Notes: generated from the sequence alone by a model not told the origin. A stretch of 64,000 nt of DNA from Annona cherimola (GCA_030490835.1 CM059975.1:48041174-48105173); one strand, 5' to 3'. Shown: positions 1 to 11,422, counted from the stretch's first letter. Translations and numbers: made by a program.

Positions 1-813
1 CAAACCGAAGGCGAAGTCGCACCCGAAGTCGACTCCATCTGCGACTTGGGCGAAGTCGCATCCGAAGTCGACTCCGCCTGCGACTTGGGTCGCAACGGTC
101 GGAATTTATTCGAATGTTGGCGCATTTAATGCGCGCCACCTACCTTCTAACGTTCGGATTCCCTCCAAAATTATAAAAGGCATTCATGGTGGATGAGGGA
201 AGAAGTAGAGAATCATTAAGTGTGCTTAACTCCTATATTCAAGAGCTCTAAAGAGATCAAGCCATTCATAGAGGAAGAACTTTGCTTCAAATTGCAAGAG
301 CTACATTTCTGAATCTTCAAAGTCTACATTACGAGTTCTTCTCTGCGCCAAATTGCTTCTACACATTTGTAAAGTGTAGACTCCTTTTGTTATTTCATTT
401 TGTTGTATTGAACTTGATTTAGTTTGAGGAACTAAGATCAAGTGTGAGCAAAGTAGTGTGTGATTGGAGTGGAACTCATCACCTACTTGTGCTGTGTTGT
501 GTTGAAGCCCCCTAGAGCTGGAATCTAGAAGAGAGCAGTGGCTCTAATTGTATTGAGAGAATACAATAGTGGAACCCAAGTCAAAAGGAGTGTGAGCTTG
601 GAAGAGTGGAGCAGGGAGGTTGCCCGAACCACTATAAAAATCTTGTGTGTTTGATTTATATTTCTGCTCTCTATATTATATTGCTTTCCATTTCGTTTCT
701 TCATTAAGGGGACTAGATTAATCTGGGGTAAAGTTTCTGTTTAAGTTATAAATTTTTAAATACCCAATTCACCCCTCCCCTCTTGGGTAATTGCTATCAA
801 CTCGGGACCAACA
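1..813 (+). mobile_element. Copia-family LTR, 3' part, forward
   Basis: This is the downstream half of the 1.6 kb copia LTR, cut by the window edge. It matches the 3' halves of the solo LTRs at 26886-28508 and 54625-56317. It has AAGTCG/GTCGAC palindromic repeats at 1-100, a TATAAAAGG box at 172-180, the conserved CTAGAGCTGGAATCTAG segment near 512 and the terminal ACCAACA at 807-813. It points forward, but the adjoining copia coding region reads on the minus strand, so it is not that element's own 3' LTR. It abuts the RNase H codons directly. The best reading is a separate insertion (solo LTR or another element's 3' end) with acgac (814-818) as its right target duplication. The left side lies outside the window. 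Confidence 0.85.
172..180 (+). promoter_or_regulatory. TATA box of copia LTR
   Basis: TATAAAAGG lies just downstream of the palindromic repeat block. Related TATA-like sequences sit at the same place in the other copies (TATATAAGG at 27869, TATAAATAG near 55617). This suggests the U3/R promoter of the family. The start site is inferred, not seen. Confidence 0.55.
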
Positions 814-1619
814 ACGACAATATATTCGGCTTCCGCAGTGGATAGAGCAATACTAGTTTGTTTTCTTGAAAATCATGAAACCAACATATTCCCAAGAAAC
901 TGACATATTCCACTAGTGCTTTTTCTATCTAGCTTGCAACCGGCAAAATCCGCATCTGAGTAGCCGATTAGATCAAAATTAGAACCCTTTGGATACCAAA
1001 GTCCTATGTTGGTAGTGTCTATTAAATATCTAAAAATTCTTTTTACAGCTACCAAGTGTGATTCTTTTGGGCATGATTGAAATCTAGAGCACATACAAAC
1101 ACTAAACAATATATCGGGTCTAGAAGCAGTTAAATATAATAAAGAGCATATCATGCTTCTATATAATTTTAAATCAACTGGTTTGCATTTCTTGTCTTTG
1201 TCAATTTTAATGGTTGAGCTCATAGGCATGTTTGCCCCTTTGCTATTTTGCATGCCAAACTTCTTTAACATTTCTTTAATATACTTGGACTGGTTTATGA
1301 AGATCCCTTCACTTGATTGCTTAATTTGTAGTCCAAGGAAGAAATTCAGCTCCCCCATCATACTCATCTCAAATTCTTTCTGCATAAGCTCAGAAAATTC
1401 TTGACAAAGAATCTCATTAGTAGCACCAAAAATAATGTCATCCACATAAATTTGAATAATCAAGATATCTTTTTCTTTGTACTTGATAAACAAAGTGGTG
1501 TCTACCTTTCCCTTTTGAAAGTTATGATCAATCAAAAATTTGCTTAATCTTTCATACCAAGCCCTTGGAGCTTGTTTTAATCCATATAATGCCTTGGTTA
1601 ATTTGTATACAAATTTAGA
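814..1619 (-). pseudogene. Copia reverse transcriptase C-terminal part and RNase H
   Basis: The longest open stretch is 873-1535. The catalytic YVDD box is intact at 1437-1448, followed by the FFLGLQI and SRPDI motifs typical of copia RT. RNase H follows with YSDADFAG and the RKSTSG motif. A frameshift or stop after the LVSW region (near 872) puts the last RNase H block, SIALSTAEAEYI, in another frame, and the sequence then runs into the forward LTR at 813. In a working element this part copies RNA into DNA and removes the RNA strand. Between 1536 and 1619 the linking segment with the ALYGLKQAPRAWYERL motif is still recognisable. Confidence 0.85.
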
Positions 1620-1958
1620 TTAATCTTTCTCCTCAAATCCAGGTGGTTGTTCAACATACACCTCTTCATTTATATACTCATTCAAAAATGCACTTTTAAC
1701 ATTCATTCGAAACAATTTAAAGTTCATGTGTGATGCAAAAGCTAGTAAAATACGAATGACTTCTAATCTAGCAACCGGTGCATAGGATTCCTCAAAGTCT
1801 ATTCCTTCTTCTTGTGAGTATCCTTTTGCTACAAGTCTAGCTTTGTTTCTCACCACAAGTCCACTTTCATATAATTTGTTCCTAAAGACCCATTTTTGTG
1901 CTAATGACAATACAGTCTTTTGGTCTTGGAACAAGATGCCAAATTTGGTTTCTTTCAA
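1620..1958 (-). pseudogene. Copia reverse transcriptase N-terminal part
   Basis: The translation contains [18 protein letters not shown] and the [10 protein letters not shown] motif, both hallmarks of the copia RT palm and fingers, and then the [19 protein letters not shown] block. The normal first catalytic aspartate region (usually VKSAFLNG preceded by D) reads [10 protein letters not shown], so the expected aspartate is an asparagine. The reading frame is shifted relative to the upstream integrase/linker segment (the overlap at 1882-1958 marks the shift) and ends at a stop at 1620, after which the RT continues. Confidence 0.8.
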
Positions 1959-2580
1959 ATTGATTTAATTCCTCTTGCATTGCTATGATCCAGTTTTCAT
2001 CATCAAGAGCTTGGTCAATAGTGGATGGTTCAATTTTGGATACAAAGGCGTATTGTCCACAAATATTTTGTTTTGACCTTCTAGTCTTTACACCTTCATA
2101 GACATTCCCTATAACTTGCTCAATTGGATGAGCATTTTTGAACTTTAAATCAGTTGGAGGTTTATAGGAATTATTACCTTCGCTTACCTTTTCCTCCGTG
2201 GATTCTTCTTGCTTTTCCACATGCAGTTTTTCAAGATTACTTGTGACATCATCTGCATCATTTAAATCATCTTTTCTTTTGGAGCATGGATTAAATTCAT
2301 CAAAAACAACATGTATTGACTCTTCTACAACTTGGTTCCTTTTATTTAAGACTCTATATGCTTTGCTATTTGATGAGTAACTAAGGAATATTGCCTCATC
2401 ACTCTTAGCATCCAGTTTTCCCAAGTTGGTTTTTCTATTGTTCAAAACATAACATGTGCAACCAAAGGCATGAAAATATGAAATATTTGATTTTTTACCT
2501 TTCCATAGCTCATATGGGGTCTTTTTCAAGATTGCTCTAATGGTAACTCGATTCAACACATGACAAGTTGTACTTACAGC
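1882..2580 (-). pseudogene. Copia integrase C-terminal region and RT linker
   Basis: The open segment 1882-2559 contains TPYELWKGKKSN, FHAFGCTCYVLN and KLDAKSDEAIFLSYS, which are the conserved end of the copia integrase (the GKK region). A low-complexity acidic linker and the [19 protein letters not shown] motif just before RT follow. A stop at 2581-2583 separates it from the integrase core although the sequences are continuous. Its C-terminal end is frameshifted into the RT part near 1900. Confidence 0.8.
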
Positions 2581-3377
2581 TTAACCCCAAAATTTCTTGG
2601 ATAATTTACTCTCATTTAGCATTGTTCTACCTATCTCTTGTATGGTTTTATTTTTCATTTCAACCACTCCATTTTGTTGTGGAGTTCTTGGTGCGGAAAA
2701 TGTGTGGTGAATTCCTTTTTTATTACATAATTCTATGAATCGTTTATTTTCAAACTCACCACCATGATTACTTCTAATGGTCATAATAGTACTTTGTTTT
2801 TCATTTTGCACCAAGTTTACAAAAGTTGCAAACATAGAGAAGGCTTCATCTTTGCTAGCTAAGAGAATTACCCATGTGAATCTTGAAAAATCATCAACTA
2901 TTACAAACACATACTTCTTTCCACCAATGGTTAAAATGTCGGATGGCCCATATAGATCCATGTGTAGCAATTCAAGTGGCCTAGTGGTGGAAATCTCCTT
3001 TTTGGTAGAGAAAGACATTCTAGGTTGTTTTGACAATTGACATGCCTTGCAAATTTTATCTTTGTCATATTTCAATTTTGGCAATTCTTCTACCAAACTC
3101 TTTTTCCATAGGGTTTTTATATTTGTCATGTTTATATGCCCAAGCCTCTTATGCCAAACCCATGGATCATTGTCAATGGCCATTAGACATTGACCATCAA
3201 GTTCATCAAGTGAAACCAAATAAACATTTTCATGTCTTTGTCCACTAAACATGATATTTCTCCATCAAGCACATTGCATATAGATGATTCAAACACAACT
3301 TTGTGTCCTTTGTCACATAATTGGCTAATGCTCATTAGATTGTGCTTGAGTCCTTCAACAAACAACATGTCCTCCAT
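2581..3377 (-). pseudogene. Copia integrase (zinc finger and catalytic core)
   Basis: The N-terminal fragment (3183-3377) carries the pre-integrase motif [12 protein letters not shown] frameshift moves to the frame open from 3252. There an HHCC zinc finger (WHKRLGH, then CKAC) is followed by the catalytic core: HMDLYGP supplies the first aspartate, and PQQNGVVEMKN supplies the glutamate. The second catalytic aspartate, normally in RSDHGGEF, is asparagine (RSNHGGEF, codon 2767-2769). Integrase would join element DNA to the host chromosome. The substitution, the frameshift and the end stop make this copy non-functional. Confidence 0.85.
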
Positions 3378-3585
3378 ACATGCATTTGAAATACTATAAA
3401 TATTTCATTTACCTTTAATTTTACCTTTCTCGTTGTTTCCAAAGGCAACAGTTCCATCATTGCAAGACTTGAGTTTATGAAATAAACTTCTTTCTCCAGT
3501 CATATGCCTTAAGCAACCACTATCCATGAACCAAATGTTGATTGCCTTTGCCTTGAAACATACCTGAAAAATAAGCAAATAAATC
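3378..3585 (-). pseudogene. Copia aspartic protease remnant
   Basis: This short segment contains WFMDSGCLRHMTGE, the copia protease active-site region, with the Asp-Ser-Gly triad at 3516-3524. After it comes LFHKLKSCNDGTVAFGNN, the usual downstream protease segment. A stop at 3586 isolates it from the preceding gag part, and a stop near 3408 separates it from the integrase fragment. The protease would cut the Gag-Pol polyprotein. Confidence 0.8.
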
Positions 3586-4590
3586 TTATCTCTTTGGTAC
3601 CCATTTTATGGGTCCATTTGGGTTAGTAAACTGATTTAATCTTTGTTGTTCTACTCTTGAAAGCCCAAATTTTGTATTTCTTGGAACCCAAACTAATTTT
3701 ACACCATGGTCATATAGTTTCTTAAAGTTGCATCTATGAATTTTGTGACCCATCTTGTTGCAAAAATTGCAAGCCATTGGTAATCTAGGAGTAGGCCTCC
3801 AAGTATGTAGTGCTTCAAAAGTTGGTCTTCTAGTCCAAATAATATGTTTTCCTTTGGGATTGTAAATAGGTACAGTTTTAGCTTGATTTTTCTCCAGTTT
3901 TGGCACACTTAATTTGCTACTTTCTCCTTGCTCAAATGTGGAGTATCCAAGACCTCTTTTATTGTTTTGAGAGGCTATGTTCAGAAATATTTTCACACTT
4001 TCTCCTGCATTAGAGAACTTAGTTAATGATTCATTTAAGGATTCATTCTCCTTTTTCAAATTTTCAACTTCTTTCAATAGTAGTTCATTTTCTTCTTTCA
4101 GTTTTGTTGTACTTTCTGCTAGTTTTCTATTTACAATAATAATGGAATTGCATTGTTGTCTCTTTAATGATAACTTGTTTCCTAGTTTTTTTATTTTCTC
4201 ATATAATGAATCATATGCATATTGTAATTCCTCTAATTTAGCACATTTGAGACATTCTTGAATAGAAGAATAAGTAGATTGAGAATGGCAAAATTTGGAA
4301 GTTACTTTTTCATTACTTGTGCATTTTGTTGAGGTGGTTTGCTCTTCCAAAACTTCCGTTGAGTTCAAAATTTCTTCATGTTCAATCAGTGCCATGCAAC
4401 ATATTCTTGCACAATTTGCCGCTTCAAAATCATCGGTTGAGGAGCTACTTGTTGATGACGTTTCTTCATTCATGTACATTCCTCTTCCCTTAGGCTTTTG
4501 GAATCTCCGGCTTTCAAATTTTTCCTTCTTTTCTTGATGATCCTTTGATCTTTCTTCTGGTGTAGGACATTGAGCTTGCATATGTCCCAT
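3586..4590 (-). pseudogene. Copia gag C-terminal/linker region with second zinc knuckle
   Basis: This 334-residue open stretch begins inside the first CCHC zinc knuckle (CYRCGGMGHMQAQC, coded by 4567-4608). A Lys/Glu-rich segment predicted to form a coiled coil lies in the middle (KLAESTTKLKEENELLLKE and on). A second CCHC box (CNFCNKMGHKIHRC) lies near the C terminus. Two separated CCHC boxes before the protease fit SIRE/Maximus-type copia elements. CCHC knuckles bind the element RNA during packaging. The segment is open throughout, so it is the best preserved part of this gag. Confidence 0.75.
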
Positions 4591-5446
4591 ACCGCCGCAT
4601 CTATAACATTTTGTAACCTCCTTCTTTTTCTCTTTTCAAGGTCTCTCTTTGAAGTCTTTGAAGTTCTTTTCTTTCCTCATAAACTTTCAAAATCTGTGTT
4701 AGTAGAGCAATGTCTTCGTCATCGTTGTGAGATGAGGAGGTGGACTCATCCGAGTTATGGATGACTTTTAGTGCAATTGCTCTCTTTCCTTTGTGGTGAT
4801 CTTCATTTCTTTTCTTGATTAGCTCATGTGACATCAACGAGCTAATAAGATCTTTCAACTTCAATGTATTTAGATCCTTGGCTTCTTCTATTGCCGTATT
4901 TTTTGGAGTCCATGATTCGGGTAGCGCCCTTAGAATCTTCATGACCTGCTAAGATTCAGAAATAACTTTTTCAAGACCTTTCAAAACATTAGTAATTTTA
5001 GAGAATCTAGCAAACATTTCAGAAATATTTTCTGTTTCTAGTATTTTAAAGCTTTCCAACTCTCCAATCAAAATATTTCTCCTTGTCCCTTGGACTTGAG
5101 AAGTTTCTTCATAAATAGATGTTAATGTATCCCATATTTCTTTTGAAGTTAGACAAGAGGATACTCTATCATATTTGAAAGCGGTAAGAGCAGAAAACAG
5201 TGAGTTCATAGCTTTAGCGTTGCCCTTAACAGTTTTTACTTCCTCATCGGTCCATTTGGAAGCTCTTTCATCAATAGGCAAGGTTACACCGTCTTGGATT
5301 GCAATCCAAAAGTCCATATCTGTAGCCATGATGAGTTGTTTCATACGTAGCTTCTATTAACCAAAATTGTTCCCATCAAACAATGGTGGCCTAGTAAAAG
5401 ATTGGCCTTCGGCAAATGCGGGAATGGAATTCGATTGGGATGCCAT
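4591..5446 (-). pseudogene. Copia gag N-terminal part
   Basis: The probable authentic start is the ATG at 5444-5446, because the encoded MASQSNSIPAFAEG and PPLFDGNNFG match the usual start of copia Gag, just downstream of the primer-binding site. Two adjacent stops (5354-5359) replace the Tyr-Trp normally found before KTRM. The frame then runs on through 4949, meets another stop (just before QVMKILRALPES), and continues in 4601-4942 to a frameshift just before the first zinc knuckle. Gag would form the virus-like particle. Confidence 0.8.
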
Positions 5447-5480
5447 ATCAAAAGATCTCTTTGGTAAAACTCAAAGACCT

Positions 5481-5492
5481 GCTCTGATACCA
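5481..5492 (-). other. Copia primer-binding site (initiator tRNA-Met type)
   Basis: On the minus strand this reads TGGTATCAGAGC, the common plant LTR-element sequence complementary to the 3' end of initiator methionine tRNA. It lies two bases from the LTR end at 5495 and fixes this side as the 5' end of the element. Confidence 0.85.
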
Positions 5493-5494
5493 CT

Positions 5495-6639
5495 TGTTGG
5501 TCCCGAGTTAATGACAATTACCCAAGAGGGGAGGGGTGAATTGGGTATTTAAAAATTTCAACTTAAACAGAAATTTTATCCCGGATTAATCTAGTCCCCT
5601 TTATAAAGAAACAAATGGAAAGCAATATAGTGCTGAGAGCAGAAATAAAAATCCACAAACAAGATTTTATAGTGGTTCGGGCAACCTTCCCTACTCCGCT
5701 CTTCCAAGCTAACACCTCTTGTGACTTGGGTTCCATTATGTATTTCACAAATACAACTAGAGACACTGCTCTCTTCTAGATTCCAGCTCTAGGGGGCAAC
5801 AATAATTCACAGCACAAGTAGGTGACGAGTTCCACTCCAATCACACACTACTTTGCTTACACTTGATCTTAGTTACCCAAACTAAATCAAGTTCAATACA
5901 ACAAGAAAAACTAAAAGAAAGTTTCTACACGTTACTGATGTGTAGAGGTAAATTTGGCGCAGAGAAGAACTTGTAGCGTAGGCTTAATGATTCAGCGAGC
6001 AGCTCTTGGCAGTTTGGAAGCAAAGTTCTTCTTCTAGATGTTGGCTAGATCACTAAATGCTCTTAGAGATGGGAGTTATGCTCATTCAATGAATTCTCAG
6101 CTACCCTCTACGTTCATATTGAATGCCTTAGATAATTTGCGAGGGAATCCGAACGTTTGGAAGTAGGTGGCGCGCATTTAATGCTCCAACGTTCAAAAAA
6201 TTTCCGACCGTTGCGACCCAAGTCGCAGATGGAGTCGACTTCGGGTGCGACTTCGGCTATCTGTAAGTTCTTCAAGTTCCAATTTGGGTCGACTTGGTCC
6301 TCGACTTGACCCAAGTCGCAGGTGAAGTCGACTTCTGGTGCGACTTCACTTCTTCAGCTTGCTAGTTGAACTTGAAGTTCTTTGGAATGCCTTGCTTGCT
6401 TGAATTTCTTCATGTTTGGTTGTTCTTCCACCATTTTATATTACTTAAGACTCTTTATGTTTCTTCTATCTTGAAAGCATTTGATTCCATGTCTTGAGTC
6501 TTGAATCTTCGAATGCATAGAAGATGTTCTAGTATGTGTTTATGATCCAACATGATGGATTCATGCAACCCTGCTTGCTTTGGTCTTCATTTGATCTTTA
6601 TTTGATCCATGTTGAATGTTTGAGTCGACTTGACCTTGT
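5495..6639 (-). mobile_element. Copia element 5' LTR, 3' segment
   Basis: Reading on the minus strand, this is the downstream part of the 5' LTR, ending in CGGGACCAACA at 5495. It carries the CTAGAGCTGGAATCTAG segment (near 5780), the RNA-start region and the palindromic AAGTCG repeats at 6190-6345. At 6639 it is interrupted by a reverse F2 solo LTR, and it continues at 10111. Confidence 0.9.
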
Positions 6640-7080
6640 TGTGGCGCCCCGAACCAAGGCGTCACATTTGTCCTTACTCCAAGATCTTGTCGATTGGTAA
6701 ATGTGAATCAGGATTGTTGCACTGATCACGCGGCGGGTACTTAATTGGATCTCATCCAATTTTTTTTTTTCATTTCTTTTTCTTTCATCATATAAACATA
6801 TACTCATCATTATTCATAATGTACTTATCCATAACATCATAAATTATCAACTTCTCATATTATTCATCACTTCATAATTTCATACAACCTATGTCTTTTT
6901 CATCATATCCCATTAGGGAATTTATTCATACAAAAATCTACTAACCTTTGTAGATTCCTCTTTTCCTTTAGCAACACATGTCCTTCATTTCTTGGCTTTC
7001 CCTACACCTGTCTGAGGTTTGAAAAACAAAACATGAGTCGAAACTCAATAAGCAAGCATTTTTCATTTTAAATGCATTCC

Positions 7081-7262
7081 TCTCCATTCGATAGAAGACA
7101 CTTACCAAGTGATCAACTACCAACGGAATAAAAACCTTTTCGTAAACCATATTTTGAAACCTTTCATAAACCATTCATGTAAATCATTCGTAAATGCATT
7201 TCTCTCCATTCGATAGAAGACACTTACCAAGTGATCAACTATCAATGGAATGGAAACCTTTT
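7081..7262. repeat. 122-bp direct duplication inside F2 LTR
   Basis: The segment starting TCTCCATTCGATAGAAGACA at 7081 recurs at 7203 (offset 122), each followed by a near-copy of ACTTACCAAGTGATCAACTA. The F2 LTR at 30362-33421 shows the same duplication in the other orientation (about 32820-32990), so both derive from one subfamily. Confidence 0.8.
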
Positions 7263-7279
7263 CATAAACATTGGATGTG

Positions 7280-7824
7280 CAAATGCTTCCTTTCCACTCC
7301 TGACATAAACCTTTGTGTGCAGGTACGCTAGCTCAGGGAACATCTCAAACAACATGGTCCAATACGCCGGCTGTCTCCGACTTAGCCTCATCAAGAGGAA
7401 CCTCTCTTCCTCTTGACGCCTACATGGTTCCTACATGCATGACTTTTGATTTTCCCAGCGTTATATACATCTTACACAAGGTGACTTGTCATTCTCATGT
7501 AGAGAATTATTTGCATCATCCCTTAAAAATATCTTTTGAAATCCATGTGTGCAAATACTTTCTTTCCATTCTTGACATAAACCTTTGTGCGTGGGTACGC
7601 TAGCCAAGGTACATCTCACATAGCATGGTCCAATACGCCGGCTGTCTCCGACTTGGCCTCATCAAGGGGAACCTCTCTTCCTCTTGACGCCTACATGGTT
7701 CCTACATGCATGACTTTTGATTTTCCCGGCATTATATACCTCTTACACCAGGTGACTTGTCATTCTTATGCAGAGAATTATTTGCACCGTTCATTTAAAA
7801 ACATCATTTCAAATCCATGCTTTT
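7280..7824. repeat. 272-bp tandem duplication inside F2 LTR
   Basis: The block containing ACGCCGGCTGTCTCCGACTT occurs twice with an offset of 272 bases (CTTTGTG at 7311 and 7583). Other F2 copies have one copy. The duplication makes two overlapping ORFs of similar sequence that I do not regard as genes. Confidence 0.8.
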
Positions 7825-8562
7825 CTTTTCAATCCATGTATGAAAATGCAATGCATTCATTTACACATAACATTCCTTTGCCTCCACCTCTGGGGAGGAC
7901 GCCGTCGGCACACAGCCCATACGACTTGGCAATAGTGAAGGGGGACCCTCTGATCCGCTTTCTACCTCCACCAAAGCCTCTTCCTTATACATCATACATG
8001 TGCACATGTCCATGAACATCACATAATATCAATATGCCGGCATGACTTTTCATAACAACTCATAAACATTCATCATTTCAAAACATTATAGGAATGGTCA
8101 CCCTTAAATACATTTAATAAATACTTGGGAATAAAATCACATTTTCAAAACAGTTCACTTGCTTACAATAAAGCAATAAAATCATATTTTAAATAAAGTT
8201 CGCTTGCTTACAAATCATCATTTTCAAAAGGATTGCTTGCTTACAATAAAGCAATAAAATCATATTTTAAAAAAAGTTCGCTTGCTTACCTTTGCTTTGC
8301 TTCAACCTGACTCCTTTATCCTTTCCTTTCATTTTCCTATACAAGGAAATTGGATATTTTATCCATCTATTCCATGTCTTAACTTGCTTCCCATGCATGC
8401 TTTACGATCACATATTACCTCATTTTTATAGAGGTTATCCTTTTATAAATACTTAGTCATTACTCATTTATATGAATTTTTATCCAGAAATCCTTTAAAA
8501 ATTCCATCCATATATCCTCATAAATATATAAAAATAAATCTCAATTTTTTCCCAAAATACGC

Positions 8563-8672
8563 TGTTCACTGTTCATAATTACTGTTCATGCTACTGTAGC
8601 AGATTACTGTTCATAATCACTGTTCACCCGAAGTTACTGTTCACAGCGACGCGGGTTACTGTTCATGGGTTC
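8563..8672 (-). repeat. CTGTTCA motif cluster in F2 LTR
   Basis: Seven CTGTTCA motifs (most as ACTGTTCA) lie within 110 bases. On the LTR sense strand they read TGAACAGTA. Equivalent clusters lie in every F2 copy. Function is unknown. Confidence 0.85.
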
Positions 8673-9260
8673 CAAAAATTGACATTTTTCCCAAAAATAA
8701 AAAATACCATGACATAGATTATGCTTCGTATATCATGGGAAATTTCATACATTTTGAATTTATCATCATTTACTTGGTTAAATAAATTATTTTCTCCATG
8801 TAATAAAAATCAACATAAATTCACTTAAGCATAATCCTTAATTTCAAAAATCATGAAATTAATATATCATCATTTCAACATCATATTTATCATAATCATA
8901 CATCCCAAATCATCATTTATCAAATTTGGAGCATTATTTCCATATATCATACATGATTTTCCCGAATGCTCTATCTTCGCTCCAAATTTTCGATGTTTCG
9001 GCATAATTCTACTTTGGCATTATAACCTTACTTATTTTCTCATGCTTAGGCATTATCTAAGCATGGTTTTACCTTAATTAATACCCAAAAAAAATTTGGG
9101 AAGAAATCACTTACCCGAAGTGGAGATATCCCACTTTTTCTCTCACTTTGTCTCTCTAACTTCCTCCTCTTCTTTCTTCTCAAGGCTAAAACGTGGTGGG
9201 GGTGAAAAAATGCTCAAATGGAGTTGGGATGAAGTTCCATGGACGTTCACCCCTGCCCCC

Positions 9261-9268
9261 TATTTATA
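9261..9268 (-). promoter_or_regulatory. TATA box of F2 LTR (reverse copy)
   Basis: The minus strand reads TATAAATA followed by a G-run. A purine-rich leader and a GGTAAG splice-donor-like sequence lie downstream, the same arrangement as in the forward F2 copies. Confidence 0.6.
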
Positions 9269-10110
9269 CTTTTTGATTTTTCATCAAATTGGAATTTACC
9301 CCCTCTTGCTCCAGGTATTAAATTATAAATGTATTTTTTTCTAATTTCCAAAAGGTTCATGGAACCTTGTGCAGCCCACCCTAGGCCTGCTCCAGCCCCC
9401 CTATGGCAGCCCTATTTTTGCCTATTTTTTATTTTTTTAAAATTAATTAATTTAGGCTAAATTAATCCTAGCCATTGATTTTTGATAAGATTGATTTTGG
9501 GCCATTGGATTTGATCCCAAAAGTCCAAGCTCCAGCAGCCATAGCAGCTTTTCATTAATTATTTATCCATTTAATTAATTAAAATTAATCCAAAGTCAAA
9601 TGCTAATTAATGAAAAAGTAAAGCTACTTTTTGATCTTCAAATGACGTTTAATCTTGACCCTTAATTCATGATTTTTGATCAATCTTGGACCAATCATCA
9701 TGTTCATCATCATATTTTTGCCATCCATAAAAAATTTCATCTCAATCCGACATCCGGATTGCAAGATATGAATTTTTCTTCATTTTCTTTACAAAAATCC
9801 ATAAAAATCCGAAAATACTAAATAATTCAAAAAGTTGCTATTTTGTCCTTTTGTGGAAAGCTTCCTTTTTTGTCTTTTTGTGATTAAGTTAATCCAAAGT
9901 GATTAACTTAACATATTTCTTAATCCCACATTTACTATTCATGCTTCACTATTCACGTGCACTATTCATCTAAATTCCATAAATAATTATTTTAACCTTT
10001 ATTCCCACATATTTTCCATACTCATGAATATATATTTTATTAATATATTACCTAGGGTTTACAACCCTAGGGTTTCATATATGTGTCTAAGATCGGGGTT
10101 TCACACTTCT

Positions 10111-10604
10111 TCTCCACTCAAATCTATCATTGAGTCAACTCGTTCGGAAATTTCCGCACTGAAGTCGAAGCTGGAGTCAGCTTGATCTGTGACTTCATCC
10201 AAGTCGCATGCGGAGTCGACTTGGGATGCGACTTCAGCAGCTCTCGTCCCCGATTTCAACTCTAGACAGAAAGTTAAGTATGAAGTCCATGCCGAAGTTG
10301 ACTCGGTCTGCGACTTCACCTCAAGTCGCAAGTGGAGTCGACTTCATGTGCGATTTCGGCAGCTTTGCCACCCAATTTCAACTTTGGAAGGAAATGTCGT
10401 TTTGAAGTCGCTGCTGAAGTCGATTTGGGGATTGAATTGGCCTAAGTCGATGCCTGAGTCGACTTGGAATTCGACTCGACCTGTCATGCTTCATTTTCTT
10501 CATTTTTATCATATTCACAAACATGTTAGTAACCAAAACTTACTCAAATTGATTTGTTAATCATCAAAACATAAACTTAGCTTATTTTCCACATATTTCC
10601 AACA
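10111..10604 (-). mobile_element. Copia element 5' LTR, 5' segment
   Basis: This is the other part of the 5' LTR split by the F2 insertion. It carries the palindromic AAGTCG/GTCGAC repeats and ends (minus-strand start) with TTTCCAACA at 10596-10604, that is TGTTGGAAA on the minus strand. It matches the same region of the solo LTR at 20180-21714 (around 21345-21714). The F2 LTR sequence that follows at 10605 is the insertion target. Confidence 0.88.
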
Positions 10605-11422
10605 AAAAATCCTAGGTAATGTATTGATCCTTATATAAAATATATGGATGATATTTCGCAATATATGGAATTGAAAGATTAAATAATGAATTATGAAATG
10701 TAAATTCATATGAATAGTGAAACGTGAATAGTGAAAATGTGAATAGTAACTGTGGGATTAAGGAATATGTTAAGTTAATCACTTTGGATTAACTTAATCA
10801 TAAAAGATGAAAAAGGAAGCTTCCCACTAAATGACGAAAGTGCTTTTTGGATTAAAATAATAATTTTCAGCTTTTTATGGATTTTTGTGAAGAAAATGAA
10901 GAAAAATTCATATCTTGCAATCTGGACGTCGGATTGAGATGAAATTATTTATGGATATCCAAAATATGATGATGAACATGATGAGTGGTCCAAGATTGAT
11001 CAAAAATCATGAATCAAGGGTCAAGATTAAACATCATTTGAAGATAAAAAAAGGTAGCCCACTTTTCATTAATTATAATTTGACTTTTGGCTTATTTTTA
11101 ATTAATTAAAAATCAAATTAATTAAAGCAAATCTGCACTTAAAACAAGGAGCAGCTGGATGTTGACATGTATGGATTTTGGAGCCAAAATCAATGGCCCA
11201 AAATCAATCTTATCTTAAGATCAACAGTTTGGATGAATTAAGCTTAAAATATATATTTTTTAATGAAATAAAAATAATTAAAATAGGCAGCTAGGGGGGA
11301 ATGAACAGTATTAGGGGAGGCTGCACATTGCTTAAGACAATTCATGGGATTTGGAAAAAAATATTTAGAGTTTAATACATGGAGCAAGGGGGTAAATTAT
11401 AATTTAATGAAACATGCCACAC

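Larger units (their letters stand above)
6640..10105 (-). mobile_element. F2 solo LTR, reverse, inserted in the copia 5' LTR
   Basis: The reverse complement starts TGTGAAACCCC and ends GGCGCCACA. There is no primer-binding site or polypurine tract next to either end, so this is a solo LTR left by recombination. The flanking bases are cttgt (6635-6639) and cttct (10106-10110), a target duplication with one mismatch, and the copia LTR continues on both sides. At 3466 bp it is longer than other F2 copies because it carries two internal duplications (7081-7260 and 7280-7824). No coding region is present. Confidence 0.9.
814..10604 (-). mobile_element. Copia (SIRE/Maximus-like) element, decayed
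   Basis: This is a minus-strand Ty1/copia element. Reading right to left it has a 5' LTR (10604 to 5495, split by an F2 insertion), a primer-binding site at 5481-5492, then gag, protease, integrase, reverse transcriptase and RNase H in the copia order. The RNase H end stops at 814, where a forward-facing copia LTR begins, so its own 3' LTR is not in the window. The order PR-INT-RT-RH identifies the copia superfamily. The gag with two CCHC boxes and RT motifs such as YVDDIIFG point to the SIRE/Maximus lineage. Frameshifts and stops in every part mean it cannot encode a working polyprotein. It appears to be inserted in the F2 LTR that resumes at 10605. Confidence 0.85.

Noticed and set aside
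7313..8015. ORFs of 96 and 142 codons with similar sequences
   Set aside because: They are two copies of the tandemly duplicated F2 LTR segment, in the antisense direction, with no domain.
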